64,000 nt of DNA from the NCBI GenBank assembly GCA_020348345.1, contig CP070748.1, positions 975,851-1,039,850 of the forward strand, given 5' to 3'. This document shows positions 25,594 through 33,571 of this stretch, in pieces. This DNA is from Methanobacteriota archaeon. Lineage in GTDB: Archaea; Thermoplasmatota; Thermoplasmata; UBA10834. The notes under the pieces are model-generated. The model ran no database searches and had not been told where the DNA came from. It saw only the letters and a program-made list of their open reading frames with translations. A program made the position numbers and the translations under genes. Numbering within the stretch: position 1 is the first letter of the stretch; each line of letters opens with the position of its first letter.

Positions 25594-27762
25594 TCAGCCC
25601 GCAACCACGAACAGTCCCACGAACACGAGCGTGACGGTCGACAGCAACTTCACGAGGACATGTATTGATGGTCCTGCAGTGTCCTTCAACGGATCCCCGA
25701 CGGTGTCGCCAACGACCGCGGCTGCATGAGCAGGGGAGCCTTTGCCACCGTGATGACCTTCCTCGACATACTTCTTGCCATTGTCCCAGGCACCCCCGCC
25801 GTTGTTGAACATATTCGCCACCATGATGCCGGCGATAGTCCCCACCATGAGCAGAGCGCCCACAGCCTGTGGAGCGTCGTATCCGGCGACCCTCATTAGT
25901 ATTCCGAACGACACGGGCACAAGGACTGGCAGCAAGCCTGGCAGCACCATTGCCTTCAACGCCCCCTTGGTGGCGATATCCACGCACCTGGCGTAGTCGG
26001 GCTTCGCGGTTCGGTCCATTATGCCCTGTATCTCCTTGAACTGCCTCCTGACCTCGTTGATCATCTTGTGAGCGGCCTTGCCAACAGCTCGGATCGCCAA
26101 CGACGCGAAGAGGAACACAAGCATTGCGCCGAGCAGAGCGCCGACGAATACATCCGGCTGCGCGATATCAACCCTGAAAGCCTCGCTCAGCGGTATGTCC
26201 TGTTTGAGAGCCACTCTCTCGAAATACGCTCCAAACAGCAGGAACGCCGCCAGAGCAGCGCTGCCCATTGCATAACCCTTGGTCAGTGCCTTCGTTGTGT
26301 TTCCGCAGGCGTCGAGCCTGTCGGTCCTGCGCCTTATCTCCTCCGGCTGTTTGGACATCTCGATTATGCCGCCAGCGTTGTCCGTTATCGGTCCGAAGGT
26401 ATCGGTCGCGAGGATGAACGCGCACGTGGCGAGCATGCCCATCGTGGCCACTGCAGTGCCGTAGAAGCCGTATATGAGCTTGTCTGTGTCAGTGACCACG
26501 CCTTCTCCGAGGTCGGTGGGAGCTGCCATCTGGCCGAGCCCAAAGGCACCCAGGAGCGCGACAATGATTGCGATAACGGGAAGCGCCGTCGTCTCGAGCG
26601 CTATGGACAGGCCCGTTATGATGTTGGTCGCCGGGCCGGTAGTGGATGATTCAGCGATCTCCCTCACCGGTCTCCAGCTTCCGGATGTGTAATACTGCGT
26701 GATGTACACGATCACTATGCTCAGGACAATGCCGATCACGCCCGCGCCGAAGAAGTAGAGGTACTCGTCTCCGAACATGTACTTCGTCGCGATGTAGAAG
26801 AACAACGCCGCCAGCACGCATGTGACGTAATAGCCGGTGTTTATTCCGACCATCGGGTCCTTGTCCTCACGCCTCAGTCTGACTACCATCACGCCTATGA
26901 GCGAGGCGAATATCCCGAACGATCTCGCCACGAGCGGGAAGAATATCCAGACAAGCGCTTCGACGTGATCCCATCTGTGTTGTGCGGGAACGCCCTCTGT
27001 CCAGAAGGTGTAAAGCGCGAGTCCGAGCACCATCGCACCGATGTTCTCGGCGGCTGTGGACTCGAACAGGTCAGCACCCCTTCCCGCGCAATCGCCCACG
27101 TTGTCCCCGACAAGGTCAGCCACCACTGCCGGGTTTCTCGGATCGTCCTCAGGTATGCCAGCCTCGACCTTGCCGACCAGATCAGCGCCCACATCTGCGG
27201 CTTTGGTGTAGATGCCGCCTCCGAGCTGCGCGAACAACGCGGCGAAGCTGGCGCCAAATGCGAACCCGATGGCTGCGTCGAGGGAGTCAGAGATGGAGAG
27301 ATTCATGCCCGTGTTGAAGACGTAGAAGACGCCGGCAACGCCCAGCAGACTCAAGGCGACGACGGCCATCCCTGACACCGCACCTCCTCTGAACGAGACC
27401 ACAAGCGCCTCGTTGAGCGTGCGGCGTGCGGCGGCTGCTGTGCGAATGTTCGACCTCACGCTGACATACATGCCTATGTAGCCAGACAGTGCTGACGAGA
27501 GCGCGCCCACCAGGAAGGACATCCCCACCCACGGCTTGGGATCTATGAGTGCTCCTATCACAATGGCCAGTATAACGCTGATGACTATGATCGTGGTGTA
27601 CTGTCTTTTCATGAAGGCCATGGCGCCCTGCCGTATCGCATCGCCAATCTCCTGCATCTCTGGCGTTCCAAGATCCTTTCGGAACACATACCAGGTCAGA
27701 TATCCAGCGAATGCAAGACCTATTATCCCAGCGATCGGTATGACGAGTGTTATGTCCACCAA
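25594..27762 (-). CDS. hppA: membrane-bound proton-pumping pyrophosphatase, K+-independent type
   Basis: The 722 residues contain about 16 membrane helices with the pyrophosphate site DVGADLVGKVEAGIPEDDPRN and DNVGDCAGRGADLFES in the first half, TDTFGPITDNAGG in the middle and VVGDTVGDPLKDTAGPS near the end. The potassium-dependence position reads GNTTKALTKG (Lys, with Thr three residues later), the signature of K+-independent H+-pumping enzymes. It couples pyrophosphate hydrolysis to proton export. The start is TTG at 27762 (a GTG follows) behind AGGGGG, with an AT-rich TATA element at 27801-27810. Confidence 0.95.
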   Translation of the reverse strand: MVDITLVIPIAGIIGLAFAGYLTWYVFRKDLGTPEMQEIGDAIRQGAMAFMKRQYTTIIVISVILAIVIGALIDPKPWVGMSFLVGALSSALSGYIGMYVSVRSNIRTAAAARRTLNEALVVSFRGGAVSGMAVVALSLLGVAGVFYVFNTGMNLSISDSLDAAIGFAFGASFAALFAQLGGGIYTKAADVGADLVGKVEAGIPEDDPRNPAVVADLVGDNVGDCAGRGADLFESTAAENIGAMVLGLALYTFWTEGVPAQHRWDHVEALVWIFFPLVARSFGIFASLIGVMVVRLRREDKDPMVGINTGYYVTCVLAALFFYIATKYMFGDEYLYFFGAGVIGIVLSIVIVYITQYYTSGSWRPVREIAESSTTGPATNIITGLSIALETTALPVIAIIVALLGAFGLGQMAAPTDLGEGVVTDTDKLIYGFYGTAVATMGMLATCAFILATDTFGPITDNAGGIIEMSKQPEEIRRRTDRLDACGNTTKALTKGYAMGSAALAAFLLFGAYFERVALKQDIPLSEAFRVDIAQPDVFVGALLGAMLVFLFASLAIRAVGKAAHKMINEVRRQFKEIQGIMDRTAKPDYARCVDIATKGALKAMVLPGLLPVLVPVSFGILMRVAGYDAPQAVGALLMVGTIAGIMVANMFNNGGGAWDNGKKYVEEGHHGGKGSPAHAAAVVGDTVGDPLKDTAGPSIHVLVKLLSTVTLVFVGLFVVAG

Positions 27763-27800
27763 GTTAATCCCCCTGTCAATCGGCGTGTGGATAATGCTTC

Positions 27801-27810
27801 AAATATAAAT
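27801..27810 (-). promoter_or_regulatory. TATA-box promoter of hppA
   Basis: ATTTATATTT on the minus strand is centred about 43 nt before the TTG start at 27762, giving a leader of about 17 nt that carries the AGGGGG ribosome site. Confidence 0.6.
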
Positions 27811-27952
27811 TATTAACCAAGCGCGGCTGAGGGCGAAGGCCTACACAAACCTAGCTGCTTGCTGCAATGGTGACATGCGTTATGGGCTCGGCAAGGTGGC
27901 ATTTGAACTGAGATGAGAGAGGCGAAACTGGGTTATTGATCTTGGAGGCTGC

Positions 27953-28174
27953 CTACCTTTCGATTAGCGTCTCGACGTACCTGACGAACCGCAGCTTCTG
28001 TACCTTCTCAGCGATCTGGCTGACCTTCTCCAGGCTTGGAACCTCCACAAAGGCGGCGTAGTCGTAGTGGCCGAACACCAGGAATCCATCTCTTACACCG
28101 GGTATCTTGACGATCTTGTTCGCTTCCTCGAAGGTTTTCGCTTCCAGCAGTATGAGCATGAGCGCTTTGACCAT
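27953..28174 (-). CDS. stand-alone Lrp/AsnC-type ligand-binding (RAM) domain protein
   Basis: The 73 residues form one beta-alpha-beta-beta-alpha-beta unit of the Lrp/AsnC effector domain (KALMLILLEA, EEANKIVKIPGVRDGFLVFGHYDYAAFVEV, RFVRYVETLIE) without any DNA-binding helix-turn-helix. The ATG at 28174 is preferred over a GTG at 28183 because GGTGG lies 5 nt before it. It follows a paralogue by 10 nt. Stand-alone RAM proteins bind amino acids and can modulate enzymes or other Lrp proteins; the target is unknown. Confidence 0.82.
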   Translation of the reverse strand: MVKALMLILLEAKTFEEANKIVKIPGVRDGFLVFGHYDYAAFVEVPSLEKVSQIAEKVQKLRFVRYVETLIER

Positions 28175-28184
28175 GGGAACCACC

Positions 28185-28421
28185 CTACGCCTCCATCGGC
28201 AGCTCGATCAGCGTTTCGACTATCTCGACACCCTCGGTTCGGTAGATGTGCATTCCTATGTCAGCGATATCTCTCAGGGACAGTTCCTCCGTCTCGACGA
28301 CGATGTCCCATCGCCCGTGGACTGGGAACGCGCCCTTAACCCCTGGCTCTTTCTTTGCCACATCCAGCGCCTTCCTTATCTTAAGCAGCTTACAGCATAC
28401 CAGTATACATGCTCGTACCAT
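28185..28421 (-). CDS. stand-alone Lrp/AsnC-type ligand-binding (RAM) domain protein
   Basis: A 78-residue RAM domain (VRACILVCCKLLKIRKALDVAK, then EPGVKGAFPVHGRWDIVVETE and GVEIVETLIELP) lacking a helix-turn-helix. The start at 28421 is decided by GGAGGG about 10 nt upstream; an ORF reaching 28481 adds a tail overlapping the promoter. The two-cysteine start (VCCK) is unlike the downstream paralogue. The two adjacent genes probably make a heteromeric ring or two sensors for different small molecules. Confidence 0.82.
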   Translation of the reverse strand: MVRACILVCCKLLKIRKALDVAKKEPGVKGAFPVHGRWDIVVETEELSLRDIADIGMHIYRTEGVEIVETLIELPMEA

Positions 28422-28471
28422 GAGGAACCCTCCGACGCCGACGCTAACATCGCACCTGTATCTATCCTTGA

Positions 28472-28479
28472 CATATAAC
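28472..28479 (-). promoter_or_regulatory. TATA-box promoter of the RAM-domain gene pair
   Basis: GTTATATG on the minus strand is centred about 54 nt before the ATG at 28421, giving a leader of about 29 nt with the GGAGGG site. Confidence 0.55.
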
Positions 28480-28648
28480 AACGATTTCCCTTATGACGGA
28501 GTGGTAGAGGCAAGCCCATGGAGATGTCGGACCTTTCAGCGACCTCAACTAGTGAAAAGCCTTATGATTGAAGATGGAGATTTGATGCTGTAGCGACGTT
28601 AGGTGGCGTTGACCCTATTCGGACGATTCTGTCAAGAGGGTGGTCATC

Positions 28649-29344
28649 ATGAGGAAGGACTTTCAGAAGAGCAGCGACGACGATATAGATGCGTTTCTGG
28701 CCAGAAAAAAGCCTTCGGACGAGGCCAAGAAGAATGCGGGCAAGACCCAGGCCTCTGGGAAGCCGGCCAGTGAGCGCGAAAGATTGCAGAAGGACAAGCC
28801 CGATGAGGGGGAGACGCCTGGACGCGAGCCGACCGAAGAGGAGCGGGAAGATCAGATTCGGCAAGCCCGAACTGGCAGGGCTCAGGCGGAGGCGTATCGA
28901 GATGTGGCTGTGCTGAGGAAGAAGGCTCATGAACACAGTCACAAGGCGGCGAAGCTGTATCACAAGTACAAGGCGAACCAGGCCAAGGCGCAGAAGTGCT
29001 CATCAAGGGCGGTTTCATTGCGCGAGAAATCGGAGGACAGACAGCTCAAGGCCAAGGAGTACCGTGCCTCGATAAAGGAGTACGAGGCAGAACTCAGCGG
29101 CGCATCAGGGGAGAACAGTGATCTGAATCCCGAGTCGCTTCAGAACAAGATTGCATCCCTCGAGCGCAAGGCGGCGAAGCAGGAGGAGATCGCGAGGAAG
29201 CGTGAGCACGGTGCTGCGCTTCAAACTGAGAAAGGCGCAAGGTTCAGATCGCGTGCCGCAAAGTTCCTCGAGAAGAGCAGGCTTCACGAGAGTGAAGCTA
29301 GGATGTATGGAAAACGCGCTGACAATCTCGAGAAGGCTGGCTGA
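28649..29344 (+). CDS. Lys/Glu/Ala-rich coiled-coil protein, unknown
   Basis: The 231-residue product has a disordered charged N-terminus (to about residue 70) and then two long Ala/Lys/Glu-rich helical stretches separated by a Gly/Ser/Asn hinge (GASGENSDLNPES). Almost every third or fourth residue in the helices is Ala, Leu or Tyr, which points to a coiled coil or helical hairpin. There is no signal peptide or membrane segment. I do not recognise a family. The start at 28649 is chosen because GAGGGTGG precedes it; a GTG at 28640 lies inside that site. Confidence 0.65.
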   Translation: MRKDFQKSSDDDIDAFLARKKPSDEAKKNAGKTQASGKPASERERLQKDKPDEGETPGREPTEEEREDQIRQARTGRAQAEAYRDVAVLRKKAHEHSHKAAKLYHKYKANQAKAQKCSSRAVSLREKSEDRQLKAKEYRASIKEYEAELSGASGENSDLNPESLQNKIASLERKAAKQEEIARKREHGAALQTEKGARFRSRAAKFLEKSRLHESEARMYGKRADNLEKAG

Positions 29345-29371
29345 GAGTCTCTTTGGCCATGAATAAGTGTC

Positions 29372-29767
29372 TCAGATGCCATCATTCTTCTTCTTGCGGA
29401 CGGCGTCAGACGCAGATTTCTTCCACCATAGCATCGTCGCCTCAGTTGTGAAGTCGATCTCGTCATCGCTCTTCTCACCGTTCACAGTCATGTTTATGCT
29501 CAATCTGCCGTCCTTCAGGACGACTTCTGCGCGCTCAATGGTAGATCTGAAGCTTGAGACCGACTTGCCGCCTTCAGACATTGTCTTGATGTCCTCACGG
29601 ATGAGTCCGGCTTCCCGAAGCGCGCGAATCCTTCTATAACAGGCGGCCAGAGGTATGCCGATTATTCTGCTTAGCTCTGTGGCATTGAGCGGACTCTCGC
29701 TTGTGAGGTCCAGGATCCTCGAGGTATGCTTGTCGAGCACCAGGTGAAATATCTCGAACGGGTCCAT
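29372..29767 (-). CDS. winged helix-turn-helix regulator with IPLAACYRRI motif
   Basis: The 131 residues start with an ArsR-like winged helix (SRILDLTSESPLNATELS, recognition helix IPLAACYRRIRALREAGLI) and end with a beta-rich domain (VSSFRSTIERAEVVLKDGRLSI) and a basic tail. A clear paralogue with the same recognition helix is encoded at 35.5 kb. It begins 12 nt after the zinc-ribbon gene, so the two are probably co-transcribed. Its target is unknown. Confidence 0.75.
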   Translation of the reverse strand: MDPFEIFHLVLDKHTSRILDLTSESPLNATELSRIIGIPLAACYRRIRALREAGLIREDIKTMSEGGKSVSSFRSTIERAEVVLKDGRLSINMTVNGEKSDDEIDFTTEATMLWWKKSASDAVRKKKNDGI

Positions 29768-29779
29768 GTACGACGCCTC

Positions 29780-30769
29780 TCAGATTCTTGATAGTCCCTC
29801 CCAATCCTGATCGAAACCCCCCGTTCCAATGCCATCGAGCTGTATCGAAGTATGCTCCAGGGCAAGCGTTCGCAGATGCTTTTGAATATAGTTCAGACCT
29901 CCAGTCTCGAGGTCAACATGCACGAAGACGACATTGTCAATGTCGATTAATGGGATGGTCATGTTCTGGTCTGGCGAGGCTGTGCTGTCCACTATCATGG
30001 AATGACAGGCTGGACATATGCCCTCCCGTAATGTGACATGTTCGCCGCATTGAGGGCATTTGAGCTCCGATATGCTCACCGAATCGAATTCAGAGCCTTT
30101 CAGAAGACTGAGTATCCCGACGTCTGATACGTCGAGTTCCGTCCCGCACATAGGGCATTGACTGATGTCCAACTGAACAAGCGTGCCGCAGTTTCTGCAT
30201 TCCAGCACGAAATCAGCTTCGCCTTCGTCCGGCCCGAGGAAGCTCATGAGGTTATCCAGCACATCGAAGTGCAGCACGGGAACGGATTCGAGCCGGCATT
30301 TCTCCAAGGCGTTCGCGGCGGAAATACGCTCGGACTGTGCCCTCTCAAGTTCCGCAACCGATTCGGGCGCTATATCAAGGATGTACCTGGCTCCGCATCT
30401 TGAGCACAATTCGCTTCCATCAGAGACCTTGGCACCGCATTCCACACAGACGAAGTAGCTCGAAGCGGGCGTGGTATCTGCCGCCTCCGAGGCGGGCCGC
30501 TTCTGCCGTTTCGGTTCAGATATCACTTCTTGAATCACCGATTTCGTGATCTTCATTTCATCTTCCGTGAGAGTCTTGTCGTTCAGAACTTCAGATCTGT
30601 GAGCGACGGCCTTTGGCTTCGGCTTGACGATTCTGACAAGAGTCTTCTTCTCTTCCAGTACGGTGACCATCTGAGGCTTCTCGTCCTTTTCACCAACGAG
30701 CCGGGAGAGGAGATTGGCCGCGCTGTCTTTGAGACGGTTTCTGTTTCTTGGTTTAGCGTCGGTCTTCAT
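29780..30769 (-). CDS. protein with three zinc ribbons, unknown
   Basis: The 329 residues have a basic, disordered first 100 residues and three CxxC...CxxC zinc ribbons: CVECGAKVSDGSELCSRCG, then CRNCG with CPMCG, then CPQCG with CPACH. A final 50-residue domain follows. It resembles archaeal multi-ribbon scaffold proteins rather than an enzyme. The ATG at 30769 is chosen over ORFs reaching 30898 because a GTTATATG box lies 19-26 nt upstream (30788-30795). The winged-helix gene follows, so it may help regulate transcription, which is inference. Confidence 0.65.
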   Translation of the reverse strand: MKTDAKPRNRNRLKDSAANLLSRLVGEKDEKPQMVTVLEEKKTLVRIVKPKPKAVAHRSEVLNDKTLTEDEMKITKSVIQEVISEPKRQKRPASEAADTTPASSYFVCVECGAKVSDGSELCSRCGARYILDIAPESVAELERAQSERISAANALEKCRLESVPVLHFDVLDNLMSFLGPDEGEADFVLECRNCGTLVQLDISQCPMCGTELDVSDVGILSLLKGSEFDSVSISELKCPQCGEHVTLREGICPACHSMIVDSTASPDQNMTIPLIDIDNVVFVHVDLETGGLNYIQKHLRTLALEHTSIQLDGIGTGGFDQDWEGLSRI

Positions 30770-30787
30770 AATCGCCGTCCACTCCAT

Positions 30788-30795
30788 GTTATATG
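30788..30795 (-). promoter_or_regulatory. TATA-box promoter of the zinc-ribbon / winged-helix pair
   Basis: CATATAAC on the minus strand is centred about 23 nt upstream of the ATG at 30769, the spacing of a leaderless or nearly leaderless transcript. Confidence 0.5.
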
Positions 30796-30973
30796 ATTGT
30801 GAGAGTGAGCCGTGCTCAAGTGTTCTATTTGCAGCTATACATAAACCCGTATCGATTCGGTAATCACCGCTGATAATACCCGTCTTATAGCCAGTCAAGC
30901 GGAATCGAAGCCCGTGAAATTGAAAAAACGAAGAATGGGGCTAACGCCCCAGTTTCCAGCCTCGTGCGTGATA

Positions 30974-32128
30974 TCAGTCGTACGCGTCAAGGAACGCGAA
31001 CCAGGAGGTGTCCGTGGCGAAGGAACAATCCGTTTCATATTGGTCAGCGTACCAGTTGAAGCCCCATCTCACGCCGAACCAAATAGTGAACCCTCTTGCG
31101 TCCAAGCATTTCTCTGCGCCCCATTCGGCGATCACTGCATCGTCAACAAGCGAGACCATGTTGGTGGTCGCGGTTCTGAATCCTGGATCAGTGATCTTCG
31201 ATTGAGCCAACAGATTGTCACCCAGGTCCGCCATGTCCACGTATTCGGAGGTTGACCAAGCGCAATGCGACGCCCTAAGGGCGGCGGCCATCTGCTTCTT
31301 GTAGTCGCCGACGTGGTCGTACATCTCGTCTGTCCATGTGTCAATGGTGGAGAATGAGTTCGATATCGTCGCCACATCGACTGCGGACAGTGCAACCTCT
31401 GTGAATGATAGCGGGTCATAGTATGTCTCGAAGCCATTCACCATGTCCACTGCTACCTGGGCTGGGGTTCTCGATGTGTCCTGTGCCAGAGGCGTCAGCA
31501 TGAGGTCGTACGGGAATCCATCGAGCGGAACGCTCTCCTGTGAGGCCACGAATTTGTCGACTTTGCCAGTCAGCGAGACTTCGTAGATGACTTCCATCAT
31601 GGCCATGTTGCACGCGTCGAATACCAGGACATCGATGTACACGCCTGCGTTCGCAATCGCGGAATAGAGCTCGGGCATGTATATGTCGTCGTCATCGCCC
31701 TGGTCCCAGCTGACCCACTTCCAGCCACCGCCATGGTCCCATATGACTACTGCCAGATTATCTGATGGGTACATCGTATCCATCTGGGTTATGAACCACT
31801 GAAGCGTGGCACCGTCACCGAAGTTCTTCTCAGAGTAGGAGGTGACTACCTGTGAACTGCCGTAGGTTATCTCCACCAAGTCGCATCCATCTTCGCTATA
31901 CCTGTCCACTGCCGCAACAATGTTCAAATCCGCGTTGGCGGGTATGTTCTCCAGCATCGGGAGACTGTCGTCGTCCCAGTTTGCCTCTAGATCGTTGTCC
32001 GCGTTGACGTAAAGGGCAACGGTCCACGAGACTGTCTCGGCTCTCACTCCCTGCACCATGAACAGCCCCGGCATCATCAGCGTGATGCTAATGGCTGCAG
32101 CGATGCAGATTCCTCTAATTCTGCCCAT
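30974..32128 (-). CDS. secreted clostripain-family (C11) cysteine protease
   Basis: The 384 residues begin with a signal peptide (basic MGRIRG, hydrophobic IAAAISITLMMPGLFMVQG, cleavage near VRA). The catalytic pair of family C11 is present: H132 in VVIWDHGGGW and C173 in VLVFDACNMAMME. The fold is caspase-like. The start at 32128 has GGAGGGGGTG upstream, and longer ORFs to 32257 are not supported. It should act outside the cell, providing peptides for the Opp importer, or process surface proteins. There is no C-terminal membrane anchor, unlike the other exported proteins in this window. Confidence 0.86.
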   Translation of the reverse strand: MGRIRGICIAAAISITLMMPGLFMVQGVRAETVSWTVALYVNADNDLEANWDDDSLPMLENIPANADLNIVAAVDRYSEDGCDLVEITYGSSQVVTSYSEKNFGDGATLQWFITQMDTMYPSDNLAVVIWDHGGGWKWVSWDQGDDDDIYMPELYSAIANAGVYIDVLVFDACNMAMMEVIYEVSLTGKVDKFVASQESVPLDGFPYDLMLTPLAQDTSRTPAQVAVDMVNGFETYYDPLSFTEVALSAVDVATISNSFSTIDTWTDEMYDHVGDYKKQMAAALRASHCAWSTSEYVDMADLGDNLLAQSKITDPGFRTATTNMVSLVDDAVIAEWGAEKCLDARGFTIWFGVRWGFNWYADQYETDCSFATDTSWFAFLDAYD

Positions 32129-32337
32129 TCTTGCACACCCCCTCCAATCCCTCGCGATAGTTTTGCTAGGAAGGCCATCCTGCATAGGCGTTATCGGTCT
32201 TGAATATGTTGCAATGGGATGAACGGACAGCTGTGTGCACAACGCCAGACAATACAACGTTGTTACGCTCTGGAATGCAGATGCCAGAACATCGTCATCT
32301 ACAGGTCATCGCATATGCCAGCAGGGAGACAGAAAAG

Positions 32338-32346
32338 GATATAAAG
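32338..32346 (+). promoter_or_regulatory. TATA-box promoter of the coiled-coil gene at 32404
   Basis: GATATAAAG is about 62 nt before the ATG, predicting a leader of about 35 nt. Confidence 0.5.
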
Positions 32347-32403
32347 TGGACCTAGTATTGTCCTCCTGGCGTCCAGACCATCTGTTCTGAAGGCGTTGAT
32401 GCC

Positions 32404-33273
32404 ATGACTGAAATGATCGAGGAGCTCGAAGAGAAGCGCGCCCGACAGAACGCGGAAGCTGAACGGCGCAAACGTCTGAGAGACGAGCTCAACGATAAAA
32501 CGCGTCAATGGGCGGATAAGCGAGACCATCTGAACGCCCAAGTCAGGAAGCTTATTGACGAGGCTAATCTTCGCAGAGAGAATCGTGATAGGCTGAACGC
32601 CGAAGTCCGCGAGGCAAAGGCGAAGAGGGACGAATGGAACAGAAAGTTCAACGAGTGCTCAGAGACAGTGCAGACATTGAGACGGGAGAAGATGCCCAAG
32701 GATGGGGTCCCCATACGCCGCATCAGAGCGGAGCTGAGAACACTGGAGAAGAAGCACATGACCTCTGTTCTGAGTCCAGACAAGGAGAGGGCGCTCGTGG
32801 AGCAGATGTCCGGGTTATCCTCCAAGCTTCAGGCCATGGAGAAAGAGCTGGAGCAGTTCTCCGAGGTGCGCGCTGCCGAGAAGGAGGCGAGAGAGGCGAA
32901 GGACAACGCCGAGAAGTTCCATATGCAGGTCGGCGAACTCGCTGAGAAGGCGCAGTCCGAGCATGACGCGATGCTGAAGCTGTACGAGGAGGGCGATGCA
33001 CTTCGCAGAGAAGCTGATCAGGCTCAGGAGAAGTTCATCGAGACCAAACTCGCGGCAGATGAGGAGCACAGAGAGCACATCGAGCACATAAGGCAAGTGC
33101 ACGACTTCGACAAGCTGATCTCCGGGATACGCGATAAGACCAGACGGGCCAAGCGCGAGAAGGATGAGACGGTTGCCAAGAGGGAAGCCGAGGAGATCTT
33201 CGAGCGATTCAAGAACGGGGAGAAGCTCAGCACGGATGACATAATGGTCCTTCAGAAATCGGGGTATCTCTGA
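32404..33273 (+). CDS. archaeal coiled-coil protein (COG1340-like)
   Basis: The 289 residues are nearly all alpha-helical and charged. An opening coiled coil (LNDKTRQWADKRDHLNAQV, then LNAEVREAKAKRDEWN) is followed by a central break (PKDGVPIRRIRAELRTLEKK), a second coiled coil and a short C-terminal cap (RFKNGEKLSTDDIMVLQKSG). The pattern matches the widespread archaeal coiled-coil family COG1340, found throughout Euryarchaeota and sometimes mis-annotated as phosphoserine phosphatase. Its function is unknown. It is the last gene before the hairpin RNA candidate and srp54. Confidence 0.75.
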   Translation: MTEMIEELEEKRARQNAEAERRKRLRDELNDKTRQWADKRDHLNAQVRKLIDEANLRRENRDRLNAEVREAKAKRDEWNRKFNECSETVQTLRREKMPKDGVPIRRIRAELRTLEKKHMTSVLSPDKERALVEQMSGLSSKLQAMEKELEQFSEVRAAEKEAREAKDNAEKFHMQVGELAEKAQSEHDAMLKLYEEGDALRREADQAQEKFIETKLAADEEHREHIEHIRQVHDFDKLISGIRDKTRRAKREKDETVAKREAEEIFERFKNGEKLSTDDIMVLQKSGYL

Positions 33274-33400
33274 GCTGCAGTTGCAGCAGATGAAACATAG
33301 GTTTCGTGGAGGGCTACTGACGCCCCCGATTCGACCCACTGGACGGGCGCGAAAAAGCGGCGTTTCTCGTGGAGTCTTTAAATAGTCTGATTACGACAAC

Positions 33401-33408
33401 TTTAAATA
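33401..33408 (+). promoter_or_regulatory. TATA box of the hairpin RNA candidate
   Basis: TTTAAATA is centred 26 nt before the GGGAA that opens the predicted RNA. A second similar box (TTTAAATA, 33378-33385) lies 23 nt further upstream, and ATATATC at 33420-33426 lies downstream. Confidence 0.55.
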
Positions 33409-33430
33409 CCGCACCGCCAATATATCACTC

Positions 33431-33504
33431 GGGAAATTTTGGGCTAGTTGTTAGAGTGCATCCCATCCCTTCTGACAAGGCTAGCCCTTCCCTTCCCTTT
33501 TTTT
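33431..33504 (+). ncRNA. candidate small structured RNA upstream of srp54
   Basis: A 62-nt segment folds on itself: GGGAA (33431-33435) pairs with TTCCC (33488-33492), then after a 5-nt bulge GGGCTAG (33441-33447) pairs with CTAGCCC (33481-33487), then TTGTTAG (33448-33454) pairs with CTGACAA (33472-33478) across a 2-nt bulge. A 17-nt loop (33455-33471) closes the structure. A run of seven T (33498-33504) follows, which looks like an archaeal terminator, and a TATA box lies one promoter length upstream. It has no tRNA T-arm and no plausible ORF. It could be an independent small RNA or an attenuator-like element of srp54; its identity is unknown. Confidence 0.5.
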
Positions 33505-33571
33505 GTCGATTGTTCAGTCTGCACAAGTTTTTTATCGGACCCGCTTGCTTAGTGCGCCTGAGATTGAACCT

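Noticed and set aside
33431-33495. Possibility that the srp54-upstream hairpin is a tRNA
   Set aside because: Only about 62 nt, one long hairpin, no T-loop consensus and no anticodon arm.
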